Shown piece by piece: positions 7,831 to 16,900 of a DNA stretch of 37,257 nt (positions within the stretch are counted from its first letter, which is position 1; every line of letters begins with the position of its first letter). The notes under the pieces are model-generated. The model saw only the letters and a program-made list of their open reading frames with translations, ran no database searches and had not been told where the DNA came from. Origin of the DNA: Bacteroidales bacterium (lineage in GTDB: Bacteria > Bacteroidota > Bacteroidia > Bacteroidales > UBA12077); contig JAIORB010000115.1 of assembly GCA_021108325.1 (NCBI GenBank), forward strand, positions 1 through 37,257. Reading direction: 5' to 3'. A program made the position numbers and the translations under genes.

Positions 7831-10819
7831 GAATATCGGTACGAATATCCATCTGTAACAATTTATTATTATCCTGGTCGGGGTGTACTCTGTTCGAAAG
7901 AAAAATATAAACTATTTGTTCTTCAGGATCAGCCCAGACAATGGTTCCGGTAAATCCTGTATGCCCGAAACTTTTGCCCGAAACACATTTACAGGTTGGT
8001 CCTTCAATATCGTAATTCATTTGTGGTTTATCAAAACCCAGGGCTCGGCGATTATTATTATCTAAAAACGGGCTTGTAGTAAATAGCTCAATAGTCTCTG
8101 GGTTAAGATATCTTACTCCACCATAATTACCACCGTTCAAATACATCTGCATGAGTATAGCCAAATCGCCGGCAGTAGAAAACACTCCTGCATGACCACA
8201 CACACCACCTAACATAGCAGCTCCCGGATCATGCACATAACCATGTAACAATTGTTTACGAAAAACATGGTCGTTTTCTGTTGGAACTATCTCAGTTTTA
8301 TCGAACTTTTCAAGAGGTAAGAAAGTTGTTCTGTTTGCCCCCAGCTCATTGTAAAAAACGGAATCAACATAATCCTGGAATTTAACACCTGTATAATTTT
8401 CAATTATTTTATAAAAATAGTAGTAGCCCAAATCGCTATAACGATAAACTTTTTCTTCATATAAATTAGATTCACGAATCTTGTTATATATCGTATCGAG
8501 ATATGTATCTAAAATGTAAAAATCAGTCGCTATTTTTGTCGAAAGCCCCTCCTTGGGTGTGTAACTATAAATATCATCTTTAAACTTAAAATTTTTGGCC
8601 ATATAAGCATGATTTCCTATTTTGTATGGAAACTCCTCGGTAAACTTATTATTCAATAATTTCTGGTCAGGATATAAGGTTTCGAGTGTTGAGTAATAAA
8701 AGGGAATCCAGCCATTAAGTTGTGCCTGGTGTGTTAAAATATCTTTAATATTCAGATCGCCCTTATTTGTTGTATCCAATTCCGGCAAATAATCAGCCAA
8801 TGTACAATCAATAAAGAACAAACTATCCTCATACAAATGCATTAAAGACGGAACTGTAGCAGCAATTTTTGTAATGGAAGCAATATCATAAATATCATTT
8901 TCCTTTACAGGATTTTGTTTCATATATGTATGATAACCAAAGGCTTTATCGTAAAAAACAATGCCATTACGAGCAATAAGAATTCGACAACCCGGAGTTG
9001 TCATACTATCAATTGCACTTTGTGCTATGGAATCAACTTTAATTAATTTTTCGGATGATATTCCCGCCTGTTCAGGGATACCATATTGGAGTCTTATTTT
9101 TTTTTTAGTATCGATTCCTGTTCCTGCCGGATAATCTTTATTAATACCAACAGGCAAACGACCCGAAATTTCAGTTCCCCCAAAAATAACTTGTGCAGCA
9201 GCACTTTGAACTTCAACATCATCAGAATATACAATTAAGACTGCATCGATACTATCAATCATTTTGAATTGGCGTAAACTATAAGGATTTACAAAAGCAC
9301 TAAAAACAACTTTAGTTTCATTAGATAATTTAGCAATCTCGTTTAAATGATTTAAATCGACTTTATAATTATCTGATGGCCAATATGAAGTATTATGAAT
9401 ACTGGTAAAAACAACATCATAATTTTTTAAAATATTAAACAAAGAATCTTTATTAGCTTCACTAAAAAGAAAATGATCAAGCTCTGCATATTTCGAAAGT
9501 GTATTTTGAAACTCTGTAATTTCTTCAGTATTAAAAGCTAACGAAGCAAACTTTTTACGTTTGAGTTTTTTTATTGGTAATAAATCTTTATCATTTTTTA
9601 TCAAAGTTAAACCTGCTTCGATTAAATCTCTTCGAGTTACTTCATAAACTAACTGGTTTAAATCTTTTTCCAGATTTTCCTTTTTAATAAAAGCTGTTGA
9701 TTTATCTTTTGCGTGTAATCCTACCCTATATTTTGCTTCCAGAATTTTACGACAACTTTCTTCGATTCGTTCACGGGGAATTTTTCCTTTACGAACCTGT
9801 TTTTTTATTTTTGATATGGCTTTTGATACACTCACGGGGAAAAGTAAAACATCATTACCGGCACTAAGCGCTAAAGCTTCAATCTCACCAGGATCATAAT
9901 ATTTTGTAGCCCCTTTCATATTTAATGCATCGGTAAAAATTAATCCTTCGAAAGCCATTTCTTCCTTTAACAAATCTGTAACAACTGCTTTTGTAAGAGT
10001 TGTTGGAGTATCCTCTTTTGTTCCAAGAGCAGGAATATTTAAATGAGCAACCATTACTCCTTCTATCCCGGCATCAAAAATTTTCCTGAACGGATATAAC
10101 TCAACAGAATCAAGTCGCTCACGATTATGGTTTACCAAAGGCAAAGTATAATGCGAATCTTTATCGGTATCTCCATGTCCCGGGAAATGCTTTGCAGTGG
10201 CAATTATACCGGCATCCTGCATCCCTTTCATATACATAATACCCTTTTTTGCAACTATATCAGAATTTTCGCCAAACGAACGTACGTTAATGACAGGGTT
10301 TAAAGGATTGTTATTTACATCAACAACAGGAGCAAAATTAACATGAATACCCATTCGTTTCATTTGTTCGCCAATATCAAAACCCATCTGGTAAATTAGT
10401 GAATCATTCTGAATTGCTCCAAGCATCATTTGGCGAGGGTAACTAATGGTTGAATCTAGACGCATTCCTAATCCCCATTCTCCATCAATAGCAATAAGTA
10501 AAGGTGTTTTTGTTATAGATTGGTAATGATTGGTGAGATTAAGCTGTCGGCCAGGACCACCCTGAAAAAAAATTAAGCCTCCTATTTTATATTTTTTAAT
10601 GATATAAGATATTTCATCTATATGTTGTTGATCTTTATTGGAATATGCTGCAACCATAAACAACTGTCCTATCTTTTCTTCAAAAGACATTTTTTTCATC
10701 ACTGATTCGACCCATTGTTTTTGTTTGTCAATCATTATGGTCGAATCCTGAGCCTGATTCAACGTAATAAAAAATAAATTTAGAATTATAAAAAGTATAA
10801 GGAATCGATATCTTATCAT
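7799..10819 (-). CDS. Secreted GH3 (NagZ-like) beta-N-acetylglucosaminidase fused to a serine beta-lactamase-fold domain
   Basis: A 1006-residue protein with an N-terminal signal peptide (about 1-23, cleavage near NQAQ). The GH3 domain (about 35-370) carries the NagZ signature K210-H-F-P-G-H-G with D221-S-H223 (acid/base dyad) and the nucleophile D297 in FTDALNMKG. A GH3 C-terminal-like domain follows (about 400-565). The last ~430 residues are a class C beta-lactamase/penicillin-binding-type fold with S648-I-T-K651, a Y-S-D in place of Y-x-N, and H-T-G near residue 965 in place of K-T-G. The fusion is characteristic of Bacteroidota and fits cell-wall muropeptide processing in the periplasm; the second domain may act on the peptide part. 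It appears monocistronic. The first domain is certain at family level, while the substrate of the second is unknown. Confidence 0.92.
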   Translation of the reverse strand: MIRYRFLILFIILNLFFITLNQAQDSTIMIDKQKQWVESVMKKMSFEEKIGQLFMVAAYSNKDQQHIDEISYIIKKYKIGGLIFFQGGPGRQLNLTNHYQSITKTPLLIAIDGEWGLGMRLDSTISYPRQMMLGAIQNDSLIYQMGFDIGEQMKRMGIHVNFAPVVDVNNNPLNPVINVRSFGENSDIVAKKGIMYMKGMQDAGIIATAKHFPGHGDTDKDSHYTLPLVNHNRERLDSVELYPFRKIFDAGIEGVMVAHLNIPALGTKEDTPTTLTKAVVTDLLKEEMAFEGLIFTDALNMKGATKYYDPGEIEALALSAGNDVLLFPVSVSKAISKIKKQVRKGKIPRERIEESCRKILEAKYRVGLHAKDKSTAFIKKENLEKDLNQLVYEVTRRDLIEAGLTLIKNDKDLLPIKKLKRKKFASLAFNTEEITEFQNTLSKYAELDHFLFSEANKDSLFNILKNYDVVFTSIHNTSYWPSDNYKVDLNHLNEIAKLSNETKVVFSAFVNPYSLRQFKMIDSIDAVLIVYSDDVEVQSAAAQVIFGGTEISGRLPVGINKDYPAGTGIDTKKKIRLQYGIPEQAGISSEKLIKVDSIAQSAIDSMTTPGCRILIARNGIVFYDKAFGYHTYMKQNPVKENDIYDIASITKIAATVPSLMHLYEDSLFFIDCTLADYLPELDTTNKGDLNIKDILTHQAQLNGWIPFYYSTLETLYPDQKLLNNKFTEEFPYKIGNHAYMAKNFKFKDDIYSYTPKEGLSTKIATDFYILDTYLDTIYNKIRESNLYEEKVYRYSDLGYYYFYKIIENYTGVKFQDYVDSVFYNELGANRTTFLPLEKFDKTEIVPTENDHVFRKQLLHGYVHDPGAAMLGGVCGHAGVFSTAGDLAILMQMYLNGGNYGGVRYLNPETIELFTTSPFLDNNNRRALGFDKPQMNYDIEGPTCKCVSGKSFGHTGFTGTIVWADPEEQIVYIFLSNRVHPDQDNNKLLQMDIRTDIQQVIYDAIIK

Positions 10820-10878
10820 AGCACTTTGATTTTCTTCAATTTACACCAAATACCTTATCTAAATTATTTGGTTTAGCA

Positions 10879-10913
10879 CAAATATAATATTTTGAAAATA
10901 CAAGCACTTCAAA
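10879..10913 (-). promoter_or_regulatory. Candidate promoter of the GH3/beta-lactamase gene
   Basis: Minus-strand TATATTTG (10879-10886) is an exact TAnnTTTG match 60 bp before the start codon. TTTG at 10910-10913 could serve as the -33 element, but the 23-nt spacing is at the long end. Confidence 0.4.
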
Positions 10914-11051
10914 GATTCCAAAGAAGTTTACAGAATTTATGAACAAGGGCTTAAATTATTATTGATTATTGCATAATGAAGAATCTAGAGTAATAGAATA
11001 TGGAAAGCAGCAGTTGGTAGAACTAGAAACCAGAAACTCGTAGTTTTAAAC

Positions 11052-11999
11052 TTATTTCTTTAAAAGTATATAATTCTTAAATCCACCCAAATTTCGACCT
11101 CCAAGTAAATTATTCTCAATCCAGGTTAAAAAACGATATTTCAATCTTTCGTGCGCATGCTTCTTTCTTGTACCAGAAGGCTTACCTGTAAACTGAAGTT
11201 CATCTTTCCAATCAAATTTTGCAATCCAGTCTTTCATTACCTCAGGGTGCCTTTCAGTAAACTTTTGTAACTGGTCCAGCGAGCCATAATCAAAATTACG
11301 ATACATTGTTTCTCTCTTTTCAGTACCTTCTTCGCCTCTATGAATAGTATCTAAAGCCTTCATTTTTTTCTTCATTAACGAAGGTGGCCTAACCCAACCG
11401 TAATGATAAACATCAGCATCTACCCGAGCTACTTTTAACTTATAGGTTCCATCCTGCTGACGGTAGTTTATTCCCTCAAAGTTTGGTATTTTCCGGAACG
11501 ATTGTGCCGATTCCCAGGAGTGAATTTCAGGAAGGTTTTTAACAATTCGAATTTCGTGTTTATACCAGTGATGCGAAAAATGATAATGATCGTAATCGCC
11601 CCAAAAGTGCTTATACCTGAAAAGTAAACCTTCAACTGTTTTATCATCTAAAAGTTCTTCACAACGCTTTTTAATTATCGGCAGAAATTTTTCATGTATA
11701 ACTTCATCGGCTTGTAAATAAAATAGCCAGTCGCCCGTACAATGATTTTTTGCAATATCTGTCTGATGTGCGTTCTCCATTCCATTAGGGTATTTTTCCA
11801 AATTCCAAACGGTATCAATTAATTTTATTTTATCGCTTCCAATACTTAATATTTCTTCACGGGTTCTGTCATCGTCATCGCTTTTGCCAAGTGCTACTAT
11901 AAACTCATCAACAATTGGTAATATTGACATTATTGCAGGCTTTATGGGATAATAAAGTTTATCCACATTCTTACCCATTGTAAAACCACTGATTCTCAT
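11052..11999 (-). CDS. Family 2 (GT-A) glycosyltransferase
   Basis: A 315-residue protein without signal peptide or membrane helices. The N-terminal half has the GT-A/GT2 pattern: an opening beta strand (M-R-I-S-G-F-T), an acidic nucleotide-binding loop (D-D-D-D around 41-44), and the D-W-L-F-Y-L-Q-A-D-E-V segment (90-100) where the metal-binding DxD-like residues sit. The C-terminal half is rich in His, Trp and Tyr, as in Bacteroidota glycosyltransferases that decorate lipopolysaccharide or surface glycans. The acceptor and sugar cannot be told from sequence. It is divergent from the ECF sigma operon and apparently transcribed alone, with no polysaccharide gene cluster around it. Confidence 0.8.
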   Translation of the reverse strand: MRISGFTMGKNVDKLYYPIKPAIMSILPIVDEFIVALGKSDDDDRTREEILSIGSDKIKLIDTVWNLEKYPNGMENAHQTDIAKNHCTGDWLFYLQADEVIHEKFLPIIKKRCEELLDDKTVEGLLFRYKHFWGDYDHYHFSHHWYKHEIRIVKNLPEIHSWESAQSFRKIPNFEGINYRQQDGTYKLKVARVDADVYHYGWVRPPSLMKKKMKALDTIHRGEEGTEKRETMYRNFDYGSLDQLQKFTERHPEVMKDWIAKFDWKDELQFTGKPSGTRKKHAHERLKYRFLTWIENNLLGGRNLGGFKNYILLKK

Positions 12000-12094
12000 T
12001 TGGTCAACTTTAATTGAAATGCAAACTTAATTATTTCAAATTGATAATGAAGAAACGAATGATTTAAAATATATAAAAAAGTTCTACCTTTATT

Positions 12095-12132
12095 TTGTAA
12101 TAAAAACATTTTTTGAGTGTCATACTAAAAAC
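12095..12132 (+). promoter_or_regulatory. Predicted ECF-type promoter before the sigma factor gene (copy 1)
   Basis: TTGTAATAAAA (12095-12105), an 11-nt spacer, then GTGTCATACTAAAAA (12117-12131). The same two blocks recur with the same spacing at 12729-12766, while the spacer is not conserved. A -35-like block about 16 nt before a TGTC-containing -10 block is the geometry of ECF promoters. The predicted start of transcription leaves a leader of about 25 nt with AGGAA (12140-12144) before the ATG. Autoregulation is inferred. Confidence 0.55.
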
Positions 12133-12152
12133 TTGATTCAGGAAATTCCTTA

Positions 12153-12722
12153 ATGGACGACAAAATATTACTTGCTAAAATTGCTGAAAAAGACGAAAAA
12201 GCATTCCAGGTTTTCGTTGAAAAATATCATCAACTGGTATTAAATGTTTGTAATAACATTTTAAACAACTATGATGATGCAATGGACGTATCACAAGAAG
12301 TTTTTATTAAAATATACGAATCAATAGATAGTTTCCGTGGTGATTCTAAAGTTACAACATGGCTCTACAGGGTTTCAGTAAATAAATCATTGAATTATTT
12401 GCGTTCCAGAAAAAAACAGAAATGGTTTACCAGTCTGGATGTTATTTTTGGAGATGATAATAAAAGCTCCGACCCCGAGGATAAAGAATTAAAACCGGGA
12501 GAGAATATTGAACTTGAAGAAAATAAAAAAGCATTGTATTATGCTTTAAGAAAATTGCCGGAAAAACAAAATGTTGCTATATCATTAAATAATTTTGAAG
12601 ATTTATCATATAAAGAAATTTCAGAGGTAATGGGAATATCAGTAAGCGAAGTTGGAGTTTTAATAAATCGAGGAAAGAAAAAATTACAGAAAATACTTAT
12701 TGATTATTATAAAAAGAATTGA
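12153..12722 (+). CDS. ECF-family RNA polymerase sigma factor (RpoE-like)
   Basis: A 189-residue protein. Region 2 (about 14-95) includes D-D-A-M-D-V-S-Q-E-V-F and the DNA-melting/-10 reading segment F-R-G-D-S-K-V-T-T-W-L-Y-R. Region 4 (about 125-185) has L-P-E-K-Q-N-V-A and a helix-turn-helix in Y-K-E-I-S-E-V-M-G-I-S-V-S-E-V-G. Regions 1.1 and 3 are absent, as in ECF sigmas. It is followed 51 bp later by a zinc-finger anti-sigma gene and then a CpxP-like gene, the usual order of envelope-stress sigma operons. A duplicated upstream element before this gene and before the anti-sigma gene suggests the sigma drives its own operon. The inducing signal is unknown. Confidence 0.95.
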   Translation: MDDKILLAKIAEKDEKAFQVFVEKYHQLVLNVCNNILNNYDDAMDVSQEVFIKIYESIDSFRGDSKVTTWLYRVSVNKSLNYLRSRKKQKWFTSLDVIFGDDNKSSDPEDKELKPGENIELEENKKALYYALRKLPEKQNVAISLNNFEDLSYKEISEVMGISVSEVGVLINRGKKKLQKILIDYYKKN

Positions 12723-12728
12723 TATTAA

Positions 12729-12766
12729 TTGTAATAAAATTCATGGTCAGGTGTCAAACTAAAAAA
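12729..12766 (+). promoter_or_regulatory. Predicted ECF-type promoter before the anti-sigma gene (copy 2)
   Basis: TTGTAATAAAA (12729-12739), an 11-nt spacer, GTGTCAAACTAAAAA (12751-12765). Eleven of 11 and 14 of 15 bases match copy 1 at the same spacing, against only 2 of 11 in the spacer. The anti-sigma ATG at 12774 would follow a very short leader. Confidence 0.5.
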
Positions 12767-12773
12767 ACGAGAG

Positions 12774-13256
12774 ATGAATTGTAAAAATCTTAAAAAAATA
12801 CTACCAGATTATATCGATAAAAAACTATCAGAAAAGCAAATTGAGGAGTTTCAAAATCATATAGAATCTTGCTCTGATTGTTCAATTTTATATCAAAAAT
12901 TTAATAATACTTTTGATTTATTAAAACCAAAAGCTGAAATCGCTGAACATGCATTTTATTTTACACGATTAAAACAAAAAATGGAGAATAGAAATTCTCC
13001 TAAAGAATCTATTTTTATTAGCTTCTTTTCAAGAAAACTAGTTCAACCGGTAATTTATCTTTCGTCGCTAATAATAGCAGTGTATATTGGAATCTTGATA
13101 GGATCTGGCTCAGTAGCACAAGAACAATATTCTGAATTTAACAATGGGAATGAAGATTATATTCAAACCTTTGCTGAATATCAATATTTAAATGATTTTG
13201 AAATTGAACCTATTGAAAACTTATTAATAGATAACGATAATATAGTTGAGGAATAG
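12774..13256 (+). CDS. Membrane-anchored zinc-finger anti-sigma factor
   Basis: A 160-residue protein with an N-terminal cytoplasmic anti-sigma domain of the ZAS type (H29-x3-C33-x2-C36, plus C3 near the N-terminus). A single membrane helix follows at about 91-111, then a short acidic periplasmic tail of about 48 residues rich in Glu, Asp and Asn. It should bind and hold the upstream ECF sigma at the membrane and release it on an envelope signal. The tail is too short for a full sensor domain, so sensing may depend on the CpxP-like protein encoded 27 bp downstream. The family call rests on the motif, the topology and the operon position. Confidence 0.88.
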   Translation: MNCKNLKKILPDYIDKKLSEKQIEEFQNHIESCSDCSILYQKFNNTFDLLKPKAEIAEHAFYFTRLKQKMENRNSPKESIFISFFSRKLVQPVIYLSSLIIAVYIGILIGSGSVAQEQYSEFNNGNEDYIQTFAEYQYLNDFEIEPIENLLIDNDNIVEE

Positions 13257-13283
13257 TATATTACTTGTGATTTAAATGATTTA

Positions 13284-13838
13284 ATGATGGATACAAAAAC
13301 GAAAAAGACACTACTTATAAGTACTATTATTCTTTTAATAGTAATAAATGTTTCGGCACTTGCTACAATATATTACAATAGCAAAATAAAAACTAAAAAG
13401 CTTGCTGAAATGAATAATCTGAAAGAAGAAATTCAGATAAGAGGAATGCACAGATTTATTAGAGATGAATTAAAATTATCTGACGAGCAGTTTCAACAAT
13501 TTAAGGAGATTACCAGAACGAATATGATAATAGCACATGGAATAGCCTTAGAACTCAATGAAAAACGGACAGAAATGATGAATGAAATTGCTAAAGAAAA
13601 TCCGAATAGTAAAATTTTAGATAATATTGCCAGCGATGTTGGTTCATTACATTATGAATTAAAAAAGACAACTATAAGTCATTTTTTGGAATTAAAAGAA
13701 ATTTGTAACGAAGACCAACAAGAAAGTTTACAAAAGATATTTATGCAAATGACCTATGATCGTAATAAATTTGGAAGAAACCCAAGAGAAGGAGAACGAG
13801 GAAGAAATAGAGACGGAAGACCGCGTAGAAATAATTAA
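13284..13838 (+). CDS. CpxP/Spy-like (LTxxQ-type) membrane-anchored periplasmic protein
   Basis: A 184-residue protein. An N-terminal membrane helix (about 9-31) acts as an uncleaved anchor, followed by a helical domain carrying E-L-K-L-S-D-E-Q-F-Q-Q-F (about 62-73), the LTxxQ-like signature of Spy, CpxP and periplasmic heavy-metal sensor proteins. The C-terminal 25 residues are strongly basic (many Arg and Gly). In related operons such proteins tune the anti-sigma factor or act as envelope chaperones, so a sensor role beside the 27-bp-upstream anti-sigma gene is likely but inferred. Met1 and Met2 are both possible starts, and no clear Shine-Dalgarno separates them. A strong terminator lies about 75 bp downstream. 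Confidence 0.8.
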   Translation: MMDTKTKKTLLISTIILLIVINVSALATIYYNSKIKTKKLAEMNNLKEEIQIRGMHRFIRDELKLSDEQFQQFKEITRTNMIIAHGIALELNEKRTEMMNEIAKENPNSKILDNIASDVGSLHYELKKTTISHFLELKEICNEDQQESLQKIFMQMTYDRNKFGRNPREGERGRNRDGRPRRNN

Positions 13839-13912
13839 AAAAACATATTATACCAATTCTTCTTCAAGATGGTATCATCAACTATATTTTGAATAATAAA
13901 CGGTATTATATA

Positions 13913-13953
13913 AAAATAAAACGCTTGCTAATAACCAGCAGGCGTTTTATTTT
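13913..13953. terminator. Bidirectional rho-independent terminator
   Basis: Two 17-nt arms (13913-13929 and 13937-13953) pair fully apart from one G-T wobble, around a 7-nt loop. The GC core (CGC.TGCT / AGCAGGCG) is flanked by A-rich and T-rich ends that give a U-tract on either strand. It sits between the convergent CpxP-like gene and the 2001-residue surface protein gene and can stop both. Confidence 0.9.
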
Positions 13954-13969
13954 AAATGTAGTCGATCTC

Positions 13970-16900
13970 CTAATTGCTAATAATAATCTTCTTAGTACTG
14001 AAAAATTTATCGGTGCTAGTCAATCTCAAATAATACACACCAGAAGGTAAATCATTTGTATCTAATTCTAATAAATAATTACCCTTAGCTAACTTATTTG
14101 ATTTAACTAAAGCACCAACACTGTTATATACATTAATATTTATATCATAAGTCAGAGATTTATACAATTTGACTGATAATATTTCCTTTACAGGGTTTGG
14201 ATATACTATATAATCAATACTAAGAATATTATCTATAATTTCATCAACAGATGTTATGGTGCTGAATTCTTCTGTAAACCCAGTTTGATATATTTCTTTA
14301 GTGTCCTCATCCTGTACAAATACAATGGTAATTAAACTATCGGTATTAACACCTTCGGAGATAGACCATGTTTGATAAACATTTACAGAATCATCCACAA
14401 TCCAATCTTTCTCTACTAAAATACCGGCTGCGTCGGGTAACATAGTTCTTAAAACATTATTATATCTATCGGCACCGTCCAAAACAGTTTTTTCAACAAT
14501 AGCTACATACACAATAACATTTTGCCCGGTCATTTCTTCTAAAGCTTTAACTGAAGACGAAACGACAAAATTATTAGCTTGAATATCTTGTCTAACTGAA
14601 ATATCAAACTGAGGGTCAATAAGCATTCTTTTATGTATATCTGATTCTGCTAAAGTGTTTGTCAGTGTATAATCATAATTACGTTCTCCTCCATCAACTA
14701 AAGAATAGGGAACAGCAGATACTCCATAGTATAATGCTCTTGCACTCGGTCCGGAAGGATAATACGAGTTAAATGTATTAGCTGTAGGGAAACTAGTATG
14801 ATAATTAAGATTTATCACATCTAACGAATCTTTTTCCAAAATTGGGTTTATTATATCATCTTGAGTATTATTTGCATCATCATCGTTAATGTTTGTAAAA
14901 TTCTCCAGAAGAACAATTCTTTTTCTTTCACTAAACTGTATATTATCAAATGCAAATCCTTCGTCAGCAAAATCTCCATTTGAGCCAAATACAATTCTGA
15001 ATCGTACTCCGGCTCTGCCTCTAAGTTCATCTAATCGGTACATTGCTGTTTGCCAACCTGCATTATCATCTCCTATAATTTCGCCTGTCCATCCTAATTG
15101 CTGATCGGCAGGTTCACCAGTAATAATATAAGAATTGTACCAATTAATACCATCGTTAGGAACTCCAATTGTAGCCCAGTCACCATTTGGTTTTGTATAT
15201 TGAATTACTGCACCATCCCTATCTTCTTCGGTATATGCTATAAAATCCATTTTCATCATAGGCCTTTGCATGCTACTAAAATCAAAACATGGACTTGTAA
15301 TCATGCCTTTCTCGTCATTGTCATAATTACCGCTTAAATTGGTAACATACGCAGATGTTCCGGATGATGCTGTATTAATTTTATCTCCAGTTGGTATTCC
15401 CCATTGCCAGGAATTATTAGCACTTTCCTCAAAATTTTCAATAACCCATCCTGTTATATCCGAATTGTCTTCAAATTCTTCAAGATATTCTCCAACACTT
15501 AAGTCAACAGATGGCCGAACAGTTATTTTTACTGTATCGGCAATTCTACCACATGTTTTTAAATACTCCTCATATATTACATTATAAGCACCCGGATTTG
15601 TATATTGATGAGTAGGATTTCTCCAATTTGTAAGATCAGAAATTCCTGGACCTCCAAAATTCCAATTAGTACTAATAGTATCTTCTGTATCACTCGAAGT
15701 TATTAACTCAAAAGAAACCGCCTCTCCGTGACATTCATTTTCAAAAGAAAATTCCAAGTCTACTCTGGTTCCAATATAAAAAGTACTATCAGCATAATAT
15801 GTACAACCCTTGTTTGTTGTTAATTCCAATATCATTCGATTATTTCCAATTATAGGTGGTTGTTTTGCCGTTTGATTGTATTCTGTCCACCTATCTCTAA
15901 AATACCATTCCCAACCAACAATTGAATCTGTACCTAAAGTATCAGCAACAAATACAATAGAATCACCATTGTTAACTATACATTTTTCATTTGTGTTAAA
16001 AGCTACATAAGGAATTTTATTTATTCTAACCGTTTCATTATATGTTTTCTGACAACCGGAATAATCACGAGTAAATAAATAATTAATAACATTATCTCCC
16101 AGATTAGCATCACTTGGATTAAAATAACCTAAATTATCAACATCATCATCCGTAATTCCATTACCGGTAAATTTCATCACCCCGTCCTGTCCGGGATAAG
16201 ATGCTGTTAACTCTACTTCTGTATTTTCATTTTCACAATATTTGATATCTAAACCGGTAAAATAAATATTTCCTATTGAATCAACATTTACTGTTTTATA
16301 AACTACATAATTTGTTGGTCCATTATTATATTCAAATTTTACTGTATGATCACCGGAAAGATAATCCTGCGGATTAAACAATATCTTATTATCCGATTCC
16401 GGAGTTATTAATATATCATCAATATAAAAACTACCTGCACTTCCATCGGTGGGATTTGGTGTACCGGTTAAAGTATCAATTGATGAACCATAATAACAAA
16501 ACTGAAACGAACCAGATGAACTTGTAATGTCACCTAAGGCTTCATTAACCTCAATCTCTGTAGAATCGGCATTTACACAAGCATTTGCATCTTCATAAGT
16601 GTATTTAACCCACCATGTACCAATACCTGCATCTGCCGGGTCGAAATCAGCAGTTCCATCACCATTGTTCGACATAAATGAGAGAGGTGTAAATACACCT
16701 GTCGCTTCTAAAGGACTTCCATCGATTGTACTTGAACCCTGATCTATATTGTAGACAGCATTCATTGTAAATGAAACATTAGGTAAAGCATTAATGTCAA
16801 AATATTTAATTACGCTATCGCTTTCACAACCATTTGGTGTTGTATAAACATATTTTAAAGTATACGAACCTGGTGTTACCTGCCCAGGAAGAAAATAACC

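Noticed and set aside
12153..13838. SusC/SusD-linked (FecI/FecR) sigma system
   Set aside because: The anti-sigma is a short zinc-finger type without a FecR domain, and no TonB-dependent receptor follows. The third gene is CpxP-like.
14889..15587. Plus-strand open frames opposite the surface protein gene and other large genes
   Set aside because: They are short, lack recognisable domains and ribosome sites, and lie fully antisense to well-supported genes. They are a consequence of AT-rich coding sequence.
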